Positions 17,150 to 25,764 of a stretch of DNA of 64,000 bases are shown here, piece by piece. Both the position numbers and the translations under genes were made by a program. How positions within the stretch are numbered: position 1 is the first letter of the stretch; each line of letters starts with the position of its first letter. Source of the DNA: Lientehia hominis (GTDB taxonomy: Bacteria; Bacillota; Clostridia; Lachnospirales; Lachnospiraceae); contig NZ_JAJNOR010000009.1 of the NCBI RefSeq assembly GCF_021044755.1, positions 45,028 to 109,027 of the forward strand. The letters are read 5' to 3'. The notes under the pieces were generated by a model, which had not been told where the DNA came from, did not search any database, and saw nothing but the letters and a program-made list of their open reading frames with translations.

Positions 17150-17181
17150 ACATTTGTAAACGGCTGTAATGTGACATTTGT
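17150..17181. promoter_or_regulatory. Paired ACATTTGT motifs in divergent promoter region
   Basis: ACATTTGT occurs at 17150-17157 and again at 17174-17181, 24 bases apart. The second copy is the core of a perfect palindrome, TGACATTTGTCA. The sites lie between the DUF554 gene and the ABC exporter genes and upstream of a promoter with a good -10 but poor -35. This is a typical arrangement for an activating response regulator of the LuxR family; the adjacent two-component system is the obvious candidate. Confidence 0.55.
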
Positions 17182-17207
17182 CATAAGCAAACCATGACAG
17201 AGCTCAC

Positions 17208-17236
17208 TGTCTTTTCCGGTTTTCGTTTTCTATAAT
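17208..17236 (+). promoter_or_regulatory. Promoter of ABC exporter operon (weak -35)
   Basis: TATAAT at 17231-17236 is preceded, 17 bases upstream, by TGTCTT (17208-17213), a poor -35 box. This suggests dependence on an activator. Confidence 0.5.
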
Positions 17237-17273
17237 AAAGCTGAGATCAAGGAATTCAGAAAGGACATTCATT

Positions 17274-18203
17274 ATGATAAAAGTTAAAAATCTGGTAAAA
17301 CGATATGGCAGCCTGGTGGCCCTGGATCATTTTAATCTGGAAGTCCGGGACGGAGAAATCTTCGGCCTGCTCGGACCCAATGGAAGCGGCAAAACCACCG
17401 CCATCAACTGTATGCTTTCTCTGCTGAAATACGATAAAGGTGAAATCTCCCTGTTCCAAGAGCCCATGTCTCCAACCAACTATGAGAGCAAAAGGAAAAT
17501 CGGAATCGTCCCCCAGAACGTAGCCGTATTCAACGAACTGACCGTCTATGAAAACATCGACTATTTCTGCGGCCTTTATGTTCCCGAAAAAAGCAAACGC
17601 AGGCCCCTTGTGGAAGAAGCCATTGAATTTGCCGGCCTTAAGGAATACCGGAAATTTCTTCCCAAAAAACTATCTGGCGGCCTTATCCGGCGTCTGAACA
17701 TCGCCTGCGGCATCGCCCATAAGCCCCGGCTGATCTTTTTGGATGAGCCGACCGTAGCCGTAGACCCCCAGAGCAGGAACAGCATATTGGAGGGCATAAA
17801 AGCACTCAATGCCGGCGGCGCTACCATCGTTTATACCTCTCACTACATGGAAGAAGTGGAACAGCTCTGTTCCAGGATCATGATCATGGATAAAGGACGG
17901 CAAATCGCTACCGGAACAAAGGAGGAACTGACCGCCATGATCAACACCGGTGAAAAGCTGACCGTAGAAATCTACAGCCTGCCTCTCCGGGTCCTGGATC
18001 AGATCCGCTCTCTGGAAGACGTGATAAAGGCGGAATATTCCGACAGCCATCTGTCCGCCGAGTGCAAAACCGGCGGCCACGCCATCATCGAGGTTCTGGA
18101 CCTGCTGCGGCAGAACAATCTGAAATTCGGACTGATCTATTCCGAACCGCCCACGCTGAATGATGTATTTCTGGAAATAACCGGAAAACAGCTGCGGGAT
18201 TAA
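17274..18203 (+). CDS. ABC transporter ATP-binding protein (DrrA/NatA-like exporter)
   Basis: 309-residue nucleotide-binding subunit. Walker A GPNGSGKTT (about 35-43), signature LSGGLIRRLNIACGIA (LSGGL instead of LSGGQ), Walker B LIFLDEPTVAVDPQ and switch histidine in VYTSHYMEE. A C-terminal domain of about 90 residues follows, as in drug and antibiotic exporters of the DrrA type. ATG at 17274 follows AAAGGAC. It lies 14 bases ahead of the first of two permease genes, giving a three-gene ABC-2 exporter probably controlled by the adjacent two-component system. Confidence 0.92.
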   Translation: MIKVKNLVKRYGSLVALDHFNLEVRDGEIFGLLGPNGSGKTTAINCMLSLLKYDKGEISLFQEPMSPTNYESKRKIGIVPQNVAVFNELTVYENIDYFCGLYVPEKSKRRPLVEEAIEFAGLKEYRKFLPKKLSGGLIRRLNIACGIAHKPRLIFLDEPTVAVDPQSRNSILEGIKALNAGGATIVYTSHYMEEVEQLCSRIMIMDKGRQIATGTKEELTAMINTGEKLTVEIYSLPLRVLDQIRSLEDVIKAEYSDSHLSAECKTGGHAIIEVLDLLRQNNLKFGLIYSEPPTLNDVFLEITGKQLRD

Positions 18204-18217
18204 AGAAGGAGGTTCTC

Positions 18218-19360
18218 ATGTTTATCAATATTTTTGGAAAACGGATCCGGGCCGCGCTCCGGAACTGGAGTACCCTCATATGGACCTGGATCTTCCCCAT
18301 AATGATGGCCACCCTGTTTTACTTCGCTTTTTCCGCCCTCGACGAGGCGGACCTTCTGACTGTGATTCCGATCGGAATCGTGGATAACCAGGAATACGGA
18401 GAGGATACCGCCTTTCGCTCTGCGCTGGGTTCTCTATCCGCGGATGGAGATGATAAGCTTTTCGAAGCAACCATATATCCGTCGGCGGAGGACGCTGGAA
18501 AGGCCCTGGAAAACCAGGATATTGACGGCTATATTACTTTAGAAAACGCTGCCCCGAATCTCACCGTGTCCGGCAGCGGACTCAACCAGACCATCATCAA
18601 AAGCTTTTTAGACCAGTACAGCCAGACAAAGCACGCGATCACCAGTATCCTCGCAGAAAATCCGGGCGCGGTCTCTGAAATTTCAGAACTTTTTAACAGG
18701 GAATCCTTCACCAAGGAAATCTCCTTGACTCAGAACCCTCCTTCCCAGACAATCAACTATTTTTATGCCCTGCTCGCCATGGTCTGCATGTACGGCGCTT
18801 TTCAGGGGCATGAAAGTGTGTCTTATCTGCAGGCCAACCTGTCCCCGCTGGGCGCCAGGCGGACTTTATCCCCGGCTAAACGGCTTCCAATGGTAGTCTA
18901 TGATTTATTAGCTTCCTTCGTCGTCCACGTTCTCTGTCTGATGATGCTGGTCGCCTATATCGTATTGGTTCTAGGAGTGGATTTCGGATCCAATTTATGG
19001 ATGGTGATTCTCACCTGCGGTCTTGGAAGCCTTTTGGGCATCGCTTTCGGCGCACTCATATCCGCGGTGACAAAGTTCAAAGAAAACATAAAAGTGGCGC
19101 TCATCATCACCATCACAATGATCTGCAGCTACGGCGCCGGCCTGATGGTCTCCGGCATCAATTACACGATCGCCCGGACTCTTCCCGTACTGTCCTGGCT
19201 GAACCCCGCAGCCCGCATCGCGGATTCCTTCTATTGTCTGTACTATTATGACAATCTCAGTAAATATTTCCTGAACCTGGGGATCCTGGCCGCCATGACC
19301 TTCACCATGTTCACCATCACCGCGTTTTTCTTGAGGAGGCAGCGTTATGAAAGTATTTAA
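18218..19360 (+). CDS. ABC-2 type permease, first subunit
   Basis: Integral membrane subunit of 380 residues. It has one N-terminal membrane segment (about 20-38), a large extracytoplasmic region to about residue 175 (VIPIGIVDNQEYGEDTAFRS onward) and five or six membrane segments in the C-terminal half, the layout of ABC-2 exporters of the YhgE/NatB and DrrB type. A ribosome binding site AAGGAGG precedes ATG at 18218. Its end overlaps the next permease gene by 14 bases. Two different permeases with one ATPase suggest a heterodimeric exporter; the substrate is unknown, possibly a lipid, peptide or drug. Confidence 0.88.
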   Translation: MFINIFGKRIRAALRNWSTLIWTWIFPIMMATLFYFAFSALDEADLLTVIPIGIVDNQEYGEDTAFRSALGSLSADGDDKLFEATIYPSAEDAGKALENQDIDGYITLENAAPNLTVSGSGLNQTIIKSFLDQYSQTKHAITSILAENPGAVSEISELFNRESFTKEISLTQNPPSQTINYFYALLAMVCMYGAFQGHESVSYLQANLSPLGARRTLSPAKRLPMVVYDLLASFVVHVLCLMMLVAYIVLVLGVDFGSNLWMVILTCGLGSLLGIAFGALISAVTKFKENIKVALIITITMICSYGAGLMVSGINYTIARTLPVLSWLNPAARIADSFYCLYYYDNLSKYFLNLGILAAMTFTMFTITAFFLRRQRYESI

Positions 19361-20558
19361 AGCATGTTTGCTGATCATGAAACGGCATAAAGGGCAGATA
19401 CTGATTTACCTGATCATTTTCATGGGAATCTTCGTAGTCATTTCTGCTTTTATGTCCACAAAGATCACACCGGACTTCTCTGAGACCAAACCGGAGTTCA
19501 CTGTCATCAACCGCGATAAAGAAACGGCATTCACCGAAGGTCTCAGAGGTTTCCTTTCCAATCATGGCACAGAAGTGATTTTGGACGATAAAAAAGACGT
19601 CCTTCAGGACGCCATGTTTTATCATGCTACCGAATATATCCTGATCATCCCGGAAGGCTTTGATGCCTCCCTCGCTACCGAAACGCCGATTTCACTGGAA
19701 ATGGCTGCCGTTCCCGGCACGGGTGACAGCTATTATCTGGATAATCTGGTGAATCAATACTGGAGCTTTATTAACACCTATCAAAAGACCGGCTCCCAGA
19801 TGGACGACGAGGTCCTGGTCTCCAAAGCCCTGGAGTCGCTTTCCCTGGAGACCTCGGTGGAGACAATGCGTTTCTCTACCGGACAGCCGATGGATGACGC
19901 TTATTACGCTTACAACAGGGTACAGAGCTACATCCTCCTGGTACTGATTCTTCTCTGTGTGAGCTCCGTGACCCTGTCCTTCAAGCGGCCCGAACTTCAG
20001 ATGAGAAACTTATGCGCCCCCACCACCGTCCGGGCCAAAAATTTCGGACAGTTCCTTTACTGCGGCGTAGTCAGTCTTTTCGTATGGCTCCTCTTGAGCG
20101 TCATGGGAATCATCCTGTCCGCCGGCAGACTGGCCGGCACAGACTGGCGGCTTATAGGACTGATGCTCTTAAACAGCTTCCTCTTTTCCGTGACCTCCCT
20201 GGCGATTTCCATGCTGGTCAGCCATTTTATCAAAAACCCCAATACCCAAAACGCTTTCGCCAATTTCTTGGGCCTCGCCCTGAGCTTCCTGGGCGGAGCT
20301 TTTGTCCCGCTGGAATTTCTGAGTCAGAGCATTCAAGCCTTTTCAAGATTCACTCCGGTATACTGGTATTCAAAAGCAGTCACAGGCATCTACAGCCTGA
20401 CCTCGCTGGACAGAGCTTCCCTTCGTCCGATCTGGCAGGCTTTCGGCATAGAACTCGCCTTTGCCGCCGCCATCCTCTGTGTCTCCCTGGCTCTGGGAAA
20501 ATATAAGAGCAGGGCGGAGAATTCCTTTGGAAGTATTCGCACAGAACTGGATTCCTGA
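19347..20558 (+). CDS. ABC-2 type permease, second subunit
   Basis: 403-residue partner of the preceding permease with the same layout: N-terminal membrane segment (GQILIYLIIFMGIFVVISAF, about 15-35), extracytoplasmic domain (about 40-190) and a C-terminal group of membrane segments, including LGLALSFLGGAFVPLEFLSQ, the end-loop motif common in ABC-2 permeases. ATG at 19347 lies behind GAGGAGG inside the end of the upstream gene. The stop is only 13 bases from the convergent stop of the ornithine cyclodeaminase-like gene and no terminator separates them. Confidence 0.88.
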   Translation: MKVFKACLLIMKRHKGQILIYLIIFMGIFVVISAFMSTKITPDFSETKPEFTVINRDKETAFTEGLRGFLSNHGTEVILDDKKDVLQDAMFYHATEYILIIPEGFDASLATETPISLEMAAVPGTGDSYYLDNLVNQYWSFINTYQKTGSQMDDEVLVSKALESLSLETSVETMRFSTGQPMDDAYYAYNRVQSYILLVLILLCVSSVTLSFKRPELQMRNLCAPTTVRAKNFGQFLYCGVVSLFVWLLLSVMGIILSAGRLAGTDWRLIGLMLLNSFLFSVTSLAISMLVSHFIKNPNTQNAFANFLGLALSFLGGAFVPLEFLSQSIQAFSRFTPVYWYSKAVTGIYSLTSLDRASLRPIWQAFGIELAFAAAILCVSLALGKYKSRAENSFGSIRTELDS

Positions 20559-20571
20559 TCAGACGATGAAA

Positions 20572-21663
20572 TCAGAATTTCACGCCTTTGCTCACATTGA
20601 CCACAAAATCCTGTACATTAGTCACAATTCCCTTGGCAGACAGACTTCCTCTGTCTGCCAGTTTATTTACCGCAAACTCAGCAATGTCCACACAGTAGAA
20701 ATACACCTGGCGCACCGTACCGTCGGGCAGCACCCGGAAGGACGGTGTCATGTTCCCCACGGCGATGGAATGCAGGGTGGTGGCCATACAGATTACCGTC
20801 GTCGCCTTACGCACACAATCCCGCATGGCATTCTGTCCGTCATATACATTCGCATAAACCTCTGGGAGAGGACCGTCGTCACGAATGGAACCCACCAGAA
20901 CAAACGGCACATCCTTTTTCACACAGCTGTATATAATGCCGTCCTGAATGTTTTCTCCTTCAATGAATTTGGGGATCGAACCATAATATTTTACCCGGTT
21001 TATGGTGTCCAGATGATTGTAGTGTCCCATAGGCCGGCTCTCCTGAGTATAAATATCCTGTCCCAGGGCTGTTTTCAGATAGGCGCCCTCGAGATCATGA
21101 GTCGCCAGGGCATTGCCCGCAAGAAGGCCGTGGACATATCCGCCCATGACCAGTTTGGAGAAAGCCGCTCTGGAATCCGCGTCAAAAGCGCAAGCCGGCC
21201 CCATCACCCACAGAATATTTCCATGCTCCCTCTCATATTCCAAAAGCTCATATAAATGGTCATAGTCCTTGGAAAACGCAGTCTCTCTGGAACGGCCGAG
21301 GCGGAACGCGAAAGAATCGTCCAGGCTGCTGCCCCTTTCATTAAAACCGTTGGTATATACATATATGCCGTCCTCACAGTTCTCTGTCCTGCCCACAAAG
21401 ACAAGATCGCCCTGCTTCAGGTTTCTGAACTCCCGGACATAAATCTTTCCATTCTCGTATACCGCCACGCAATCCATCCTGCTCTCTTCTGCCAGAAGCC
21501 AATTTCCGTTCACCTTGAAATACTCCGGAAAAATGGTAGTGGAATGGTACGTTACGGGCGCCACCATATCCTTAGGCGCGGGCTCCCATTTCGCATCCGG
21601 GGCTTCCGTGAACATCCTCTGGGTAAAATCAGGCGCCGTATACTTAAGCAATTCAAAACTCAT
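20572..21663 (-). CDS. Ornithine cyclodeaminase-like protein of the archaeal TIGR00300/LOR-SDH type
   Basis: 363-residue protein. The C-terminal half, including GGYVHGLLAGNALATHDLEG, VPFVLVGSIRDDGPLPEVYA and ATTLHSIAVGNMTPSFRVLP, closely follows the TIGR00300 family, which includes archaeal-type ornithine cyclodeaminase and the C-terminal part of the cyanobacterial bifunctional arginine enzyme (AgrE/ArgZ). Members bind NAD and form proline from ornithine. The N-terminal part here (MSFELLKYTAPDFTQRMFTE) does not look like an arginine dihydrolase. ATG at 21663 follows AGGAGAG. A small inverted repeat (GTTTC-TATC-GAAAC, 21725-21738) lies in the leader. Substrate is inferred; other amino acid roles are possible. 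Confidence 0.75.
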   Translation of the reverse strand: MSFELLKYTAPDFTQRMFTEAPDAKWEPAPKDMVAPVTYHSTTIFPEYFKVNGNWLLAEESRMDCVAVYENGKIYVREFRNLKQGDLVFVGRTENCEDGIYVYTNGFNERGSSLDDSFAFRLGRSRETAFSKDYDHLYELLEYEREHGNILWVMGPACAFDADSRAAFSKLVMGGYVHGLLAGNALATHDLEGAYLKTALGQDIYTQESRPMGHYNHLDTINRVKYYGSIPKFIEGENIQDGIIYSCVKKDVPFVLVGSIRDDGPLPEVYANVYDGQNAMRDCVRKATTVICMATTLHSIAVGNMTPSFRVLPDGTVRQVYFYCVDIAEFAVNKLADRGSLSAKGIVTNVQDFVVNVSKGVKF

Positions 21664-21724
21664 GACTCTCCTCCTTATTTTTCTCCTCATTATCAATTCC
21701 TGGCATGACCAGCGGAAGCCGACA

Positions 21725-21738
21725 GTTTCTATCGAAAC
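21725..21738. promoter_or_regulatory. Small inverted repeat upstream of the cyclodeaminase-like gene
   Basis: GTTTC and GAAAC flank TATC, 62 bases upstream of the start codon. It could be an operator; arms are short, so chance is possible. Confidence 0.25.
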
Positions 21739-21792
21739 CGCCAGCTCCATTTATAATTAGCATATCAAAATCCATGATAAAATGCAAAGCCT

Positions 21793-24700
21793 TTATTTCA
21801 TAACTTTTTTCAGTGTCCTTATCAGCTCATCAATGTCGATCGGCTTGGCCAGATGACCGTTCATCCCGCTTTCAATGGACTTTTTCATGTCCTCGTCGAA
21901 GGCATTGGCCGTCATGGCGATAATGGGCACCGTACCGGCATCCGGCCGTTCCAGACGCCGTATGACTCTTGCCGCTTCCAGCCCGTCCATGACCGGCATA
22001 CGGATGTCCATGAGGACCGCATCATAATAACCCTCATCATGTCCTGAAAACCGCTCAACAGCTATTTTCCCATTTTCGGCAGTTTCCACCAGGAACCCGT
22101 TCATTTCCAGCAGCACCTTGGCAATCTCCATGTTCAGTTCATTGTCTTCTACCAAAAGCAAGCGCTTTCCTTCGCAGCTCACATTGTCTATATTCTCTTT
22201 CTCCGGATCTCTGGCTTCTTCCTGCCCAGTCTTCAGACATATCTTGAAATAGAAATTGCTCCCTTCCCCCGGACGGCTGTTCAGGCTGATATTCCCTCCC
22301 ATCATCCGAATCAGGCTGCTGCTGATGGCAAGTCCCAGCCCGGTTCCGCCATATTCTTTCGTGGTATCATCTCCCGCCTGCTCAAAAGCGTTAAATATCC
22401 GCTTGAAATTTTCCCGTTCAATGCCGATTCCAGTATCCTTAACAGAAAAACGGATGCCCGTACTGTTTCCCCGATCTTCTTCCTGTTCTACTGTCAGAGT
22501 TACAGTTCCTCCCTCCGGAGTGAACTTCACCGCATTCCCCAGAAGGTTCACAAGAACCTGGCTTAAATGAAGAGAATCTCCCATCAGCCATTTGTGCGTC
22601 AGGCTCACGCGGCGCACAAACTGAATCCTTTTGGTCTCCGCCTGCGGTTCGATAAGGCCGGCCACGCTCTCCAAAAGCTCCTCCATGTCAAAGGCCCTGA
22701 TATCCAGCTTCATTTTTCCGCTCTCAATCTTTGACATATCCAGAATATCGTTGATCAGGCTCAGCAAAAACTTGGAAGAACGGTCAATCTTATCGAGACA
22801 TTCCTCCAAGCGTTCCGGCTGCTTCACCTCATGGCGGGCAATGTCCGTCATGCCTATGATCGCGTTCATGGGAGTACGGATCTCATGAGACATGCGGGAC
22901 AGGAAATCACTTTTTGCTCTGCTCGCCATATCGTACCGCTCCCGGTTGATATTGGTCTCTATGATTTTCGTGATCTCCTGGAGATCATTTCTGTCTTTTT
23001 CTGCCCAAAGAGGCTGGATTTCCCGGCACACATACGCCATCGCGCCGATATAATTTCCGCTGTCATACATCGGGACGCAGATACCGTTTTTCCCGGATGC
23101 CAGGCCGAAGAAGCGGCATTCCTCCCTGCTCAGGACATTTTCTTCACCAAACTCTCTGCTCCCGCCGGAAAGGAAGCCTGTCAGAGCTTCAAATTCCTGC
23201 CTGCTGAACCGGCGGACTCCCGTGCTCTGCCGGTCGCCCTGCACGTCATGCCATTGATATTTCACATAGGATGTGCAAAAATCCATATCCACCAGAGTCA
23301 GCACAATATCCGACGCACCATAAAAGTGTCCCAGCTTCACCAACAGGACCGGGAGAATATTGGAAATATCTCCTCCCTTGTCAAAAAAGGTAAAAACAAG
23401 AGAAACCATATTCCTGGCATCTGAATAGGGAAGGGCTGCAATCTCATTGATCTCCCGGCGCTCCTCCTTTATTTCATCTGCACTCAGCTCATCAAATATA
23501 GCCATGCCTCTCCGGACACCTGCTTTTACTGCGGCCAGCGCCCGCCCGGCTTCATACAGACAGTCCTTAAATTCTTCTCCTTCCTTTCTTTTGCTGATTC
23601 CGGCAGAAAAACTTAAAGGGAAACGTCTGCCATCATATATTTCATCTATCCGGGAAGCAAGCTCTTTGAGAAATACCTGTGCAGTTTCCGGCCTTATTTC
23701 AGAGAACCATATGAGAATCTCATCTCCGCCCATGCGGAGAGCCGTAATGCGCTTCTTGTCCATCTCATCCCGTTTCTGAACTTCTTTCTTCATCAGAAGA
23801 ATCTGGCGTCCGGTCTCTTCCAGGACTGCATTCCCAAAGACCATACCATAGCGCTCATTCAGCTCTCGGAAATGATCAAAATCCAGGAGCACAAGGCATC
23901 CTGTCTTTCCTTTCTCGAATTCCAGCTGTATGATATCCTCACCGACGCTTCGCTCGTAAAGGCCGGTCACGCGGTCGCGTCGGGCGGATTCCAGGCGCAT
24001 CAGCTCACGCACCTTCTGTTCGTGGATGTTCTTCAGGCTGCCGATGATCTTTGTCTTTTCTCCATTTGCATCACTGATGACCTTTCCGTTTAACTCCATC
24101 CACTCATAGTCCACATCCTGCTCAAAGAACCGGCCCCGGAACACCAGAAATACCGAATCATCCGGATTTTCCAATATCTGCAGAAATTTCTCCAGATCCT
24201 CCCTGTATATCCAGCCGCTGTTCAGCCTCTCTTTCAGGTTTTCCAGGTGGAATTCGGCCTGGCCGCTTTTTTTCTCCATGGCAAAATTCGATACGTCTAT
24301 GGTATCCTGACGGATATCATAGGAAAACAGAAGATCCGTGCTGCTCTTTAAAGCGATCAGATACCGTTCCTTTTCTTCCATCAGGCGGTATTCTGCCTCT
24401 CTCTGCTTTTCTGTCAGGTCAGAGACCACCTCATACAATTCATCTACCTCGACGATATTGCTCTCTTTAAAGCTCTTTAGCTGGTGTTCAGAGCTCCCCC
24501 TTATACATTCCGCCAAGCTGCGGATGGGCTTCGTCACAAAACCCACGATGAGGACCGTTCCCACAAACCCGAACACCAGAGAAAGAAGAATCGCCATGGA
24601 CAGGTTCCTAAGTACAGCGCTGCCGATTCCGAACAGTCCGGATTCTTCCATGACGCCGGCCAGGACCCATACTCTCTCGGAAAACGGAGCATTGGTATTG

Positions 24701-25725
24701 TAAAGATGCATTTCCCGCGCGGAAGCATACAGCTTTTCATCATCGGACCCAATCGCATACAGTCCGTCATATTTGGTCTCCTCCAGGCTGATACTCTCTG
24801 GCTTTTCATCTCCCAGGGATACGATAGTCCCGGTGGAGACCAGAGGAATATAAGAACCGTCCTCTGTCCGTTCCGCCAGCAGGTAGCTGCTGTACTGGCT
24901 CAGTTCTGAATACGGCATCAGATCCTGCAGGTATTTCGTAGAAATATCGATCCCCATGATGCCGTACACAGTGCCGTCATCATGGATCAGCGGAACAGAA
25001 TAAGTAATGACCTCAGATCCTCCGTTCTTCCAGTCTCCCTCCAGATAGAAAGGGCGGCTCCAATAACAAAGATTTTTATACCCCAGCTGAGGATTCTCCT
25101 CTGCCTCCATGAAGGGTTCATAAAAAAAACTGTCCGCCTCTTTTTCCCCGGCGGCTCCGAAAGCGAAATCTGTCGTCCAGTAGCTGTCAAGCGGCACATT
25201 CAATTCGTGGGAAAAGCGGGAGCTTCCCCGTTTCATCAAAACATCCGAATAATCTCCGGGATTTGTCATGGGATCCGCGTCGTGAAAGTAAACACCCTGG
25301 CATTCCTGGGCGCTCAAACTGTCCCGCCCATTGGCCAGGATAATGAAAGTACCTGTCACAGAATTTTTACGCAGCATATAAAGACAGGAGGAAAGCATCT
25401 TGTGCAGAAGCTCTTCCTTCATTTCACTGCTGTTCAGAAACTCGGAAATGGACGCACCCCTGCTGCTGAGAATCTCTCCAAGCCCGTTTTCAATCGTTTC
25501 CATTTCTTCGCTCACATTAGACCACTGCTGGATCATATTGTTCTCCAGCAGGATCTGTCTGTTCTCCACCGTCCTGTCCTGAATGCTCACCAGATACTGG
25601 TCCAGAAGGGAAGTCGTTCCCCCGAAAATCACTGTCCCGAGGGAGACCACCGCCTGTACCAGCAGGATTACAAGAAGCGGTATGATAAACAGTCTGTAAA
25701 TTGTACGTTTTTTCATCACTTTCAC
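21793..25725 (-). CDS. Hybrid sensor histidine kinase with diguanylate cyclase-like and receiver domains
   Basis: Multi-domain membrane sensor of 1310 residues. In order: membrane segment (about 10-35); large extracytoplasmic sensor region of Cache type (about 40-370) with SVPLIHDDGTVYGIMGIDIS; second membrane segment (about 375-397); HAMP-like linker; PAS-like region (about 450-565); GGDEF-like domain with the active-site motif as GGDEI (666-670); GAF-like region (about 770-925); kinase core with His947 in FLSRMSHEIRTPMNAIIGMT, N box NLLGNAVKFTPEGG and G boxes DTGIGI and GGTGLGLAI; and a C-terminal receiver domain with LMDIRMPVMDG. No DNA-binding output domain is attached. It follows a solute-binding protein gene by 39 bases, suggesting a ligand-loaded binding protein as input. 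I see no HPt or response regulator gene nearby. Confidence 0.92.
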   Translation of the reverse strand: MKVMKKRTIYRLFIIPLLVILLVQAVVSLGTVIFGGTTSLLDQYLVSIQDRTVENRQILLENNMIQQWSNVSEEMETIENGLGEILSSRGASISEFLNSSEMKEELLHKMLSSCLYMLRKNSVTGTFIILANGRDSLSAQECQGVYFHDADPMTNPGDYSDVLMKRGSSRFSHELNVPLDSYWTTDFAFGAAGEKEADSFFYEPFMEAEENPQLGYKNLCYWSRPFYLEGDWKNGGSEVITYSVPLIHDDGTVYGIMGIDISTKYLQDLMPYSELSQYSSYLLAERTEDGSYIPLVSTGTIVSLGDEKPESISLEETKYDGLYAIGSDDEKLYASAREMHLYNTNAPFSERVWVLAGVMEESGLFGIGSAVLRNLSMAILLSLVFGFVGTVLIVGFVTKPIRSLAECIRGSSEHQLKSFKESNIVEVDELYEVVSDLTEKQREAEYRLMEEKERYLIALKSSTDLLFSYDIRQDTIDVSNFAMEKKSGQAEFHLENLKERLNSGWIYREDLEKFLQILENPDDSVFLVFRGRFFEQDVDYEWMELNGKVISDANGEKTKIIGSLKNIHEQKVRELMRLESARRDRVTGLYERSVGEDIIQLEFEKGKTGCLVLLDFDHFRELNERYGMVFGNAVLEETGRQILLMKKEVQKRDEMDKKRITALRMGGDEILIWFSEIRPETAQVFLKELASRIDEIYDGRRFPLSFSAGISKRKEGEEFKDCLYEAGRALAAVKAGVRRGMAIFDELSADEIKEERREINEIAALPYSDARNMVSLVFTFFDKGGDISNILPVLLVKLGHFYGASDIVLTLVDMDFCTSYVKYQWHDVQGDRQSTGVRRFSRQEFEALTGFLSGGSREFGEENVLSREECRFFGLASGKNGICVPMYDSGNYIGAMAYVCREIQPLWAEKDRNDLQEITKIIETNINRERYDMASRAKSDFLSRMSHEIRTPMNAIIGMTDIARHEVKQPERLEECLDKIDRSSKFLLSLINDILDMSKIESGKMKLDIRAFDMEELLESVAGLIEPQAETKRIQFVRRVSLTHKWLMGDSLHLSQVLVNLLGNAVKFTPEGGTVTLTVEQEEDRGNSTGIRFSVKDTGIGIERENFKRIFNAFEQAGDDTTKEYGGTGLGLAISSSLIRMMGGNISLNSRPGEGSNFYFKICLKTGQEEARDPEKENIDNVSCEGKRLLLVEDNELNMEIAKVLLEMNGFLVETAENGKIAVERFSGHDEGYYDAVLMDIRMPVMDGLEAARVIRRLERPDAGTVPIIAMTANAFDEDMKKSIESGMNGHLAKPIDIDELIRTLKKVMK

Positions 25726-25764
25726 CGTTTTTGACCACTCACAAAAAACCCGTCATTCAGCATC

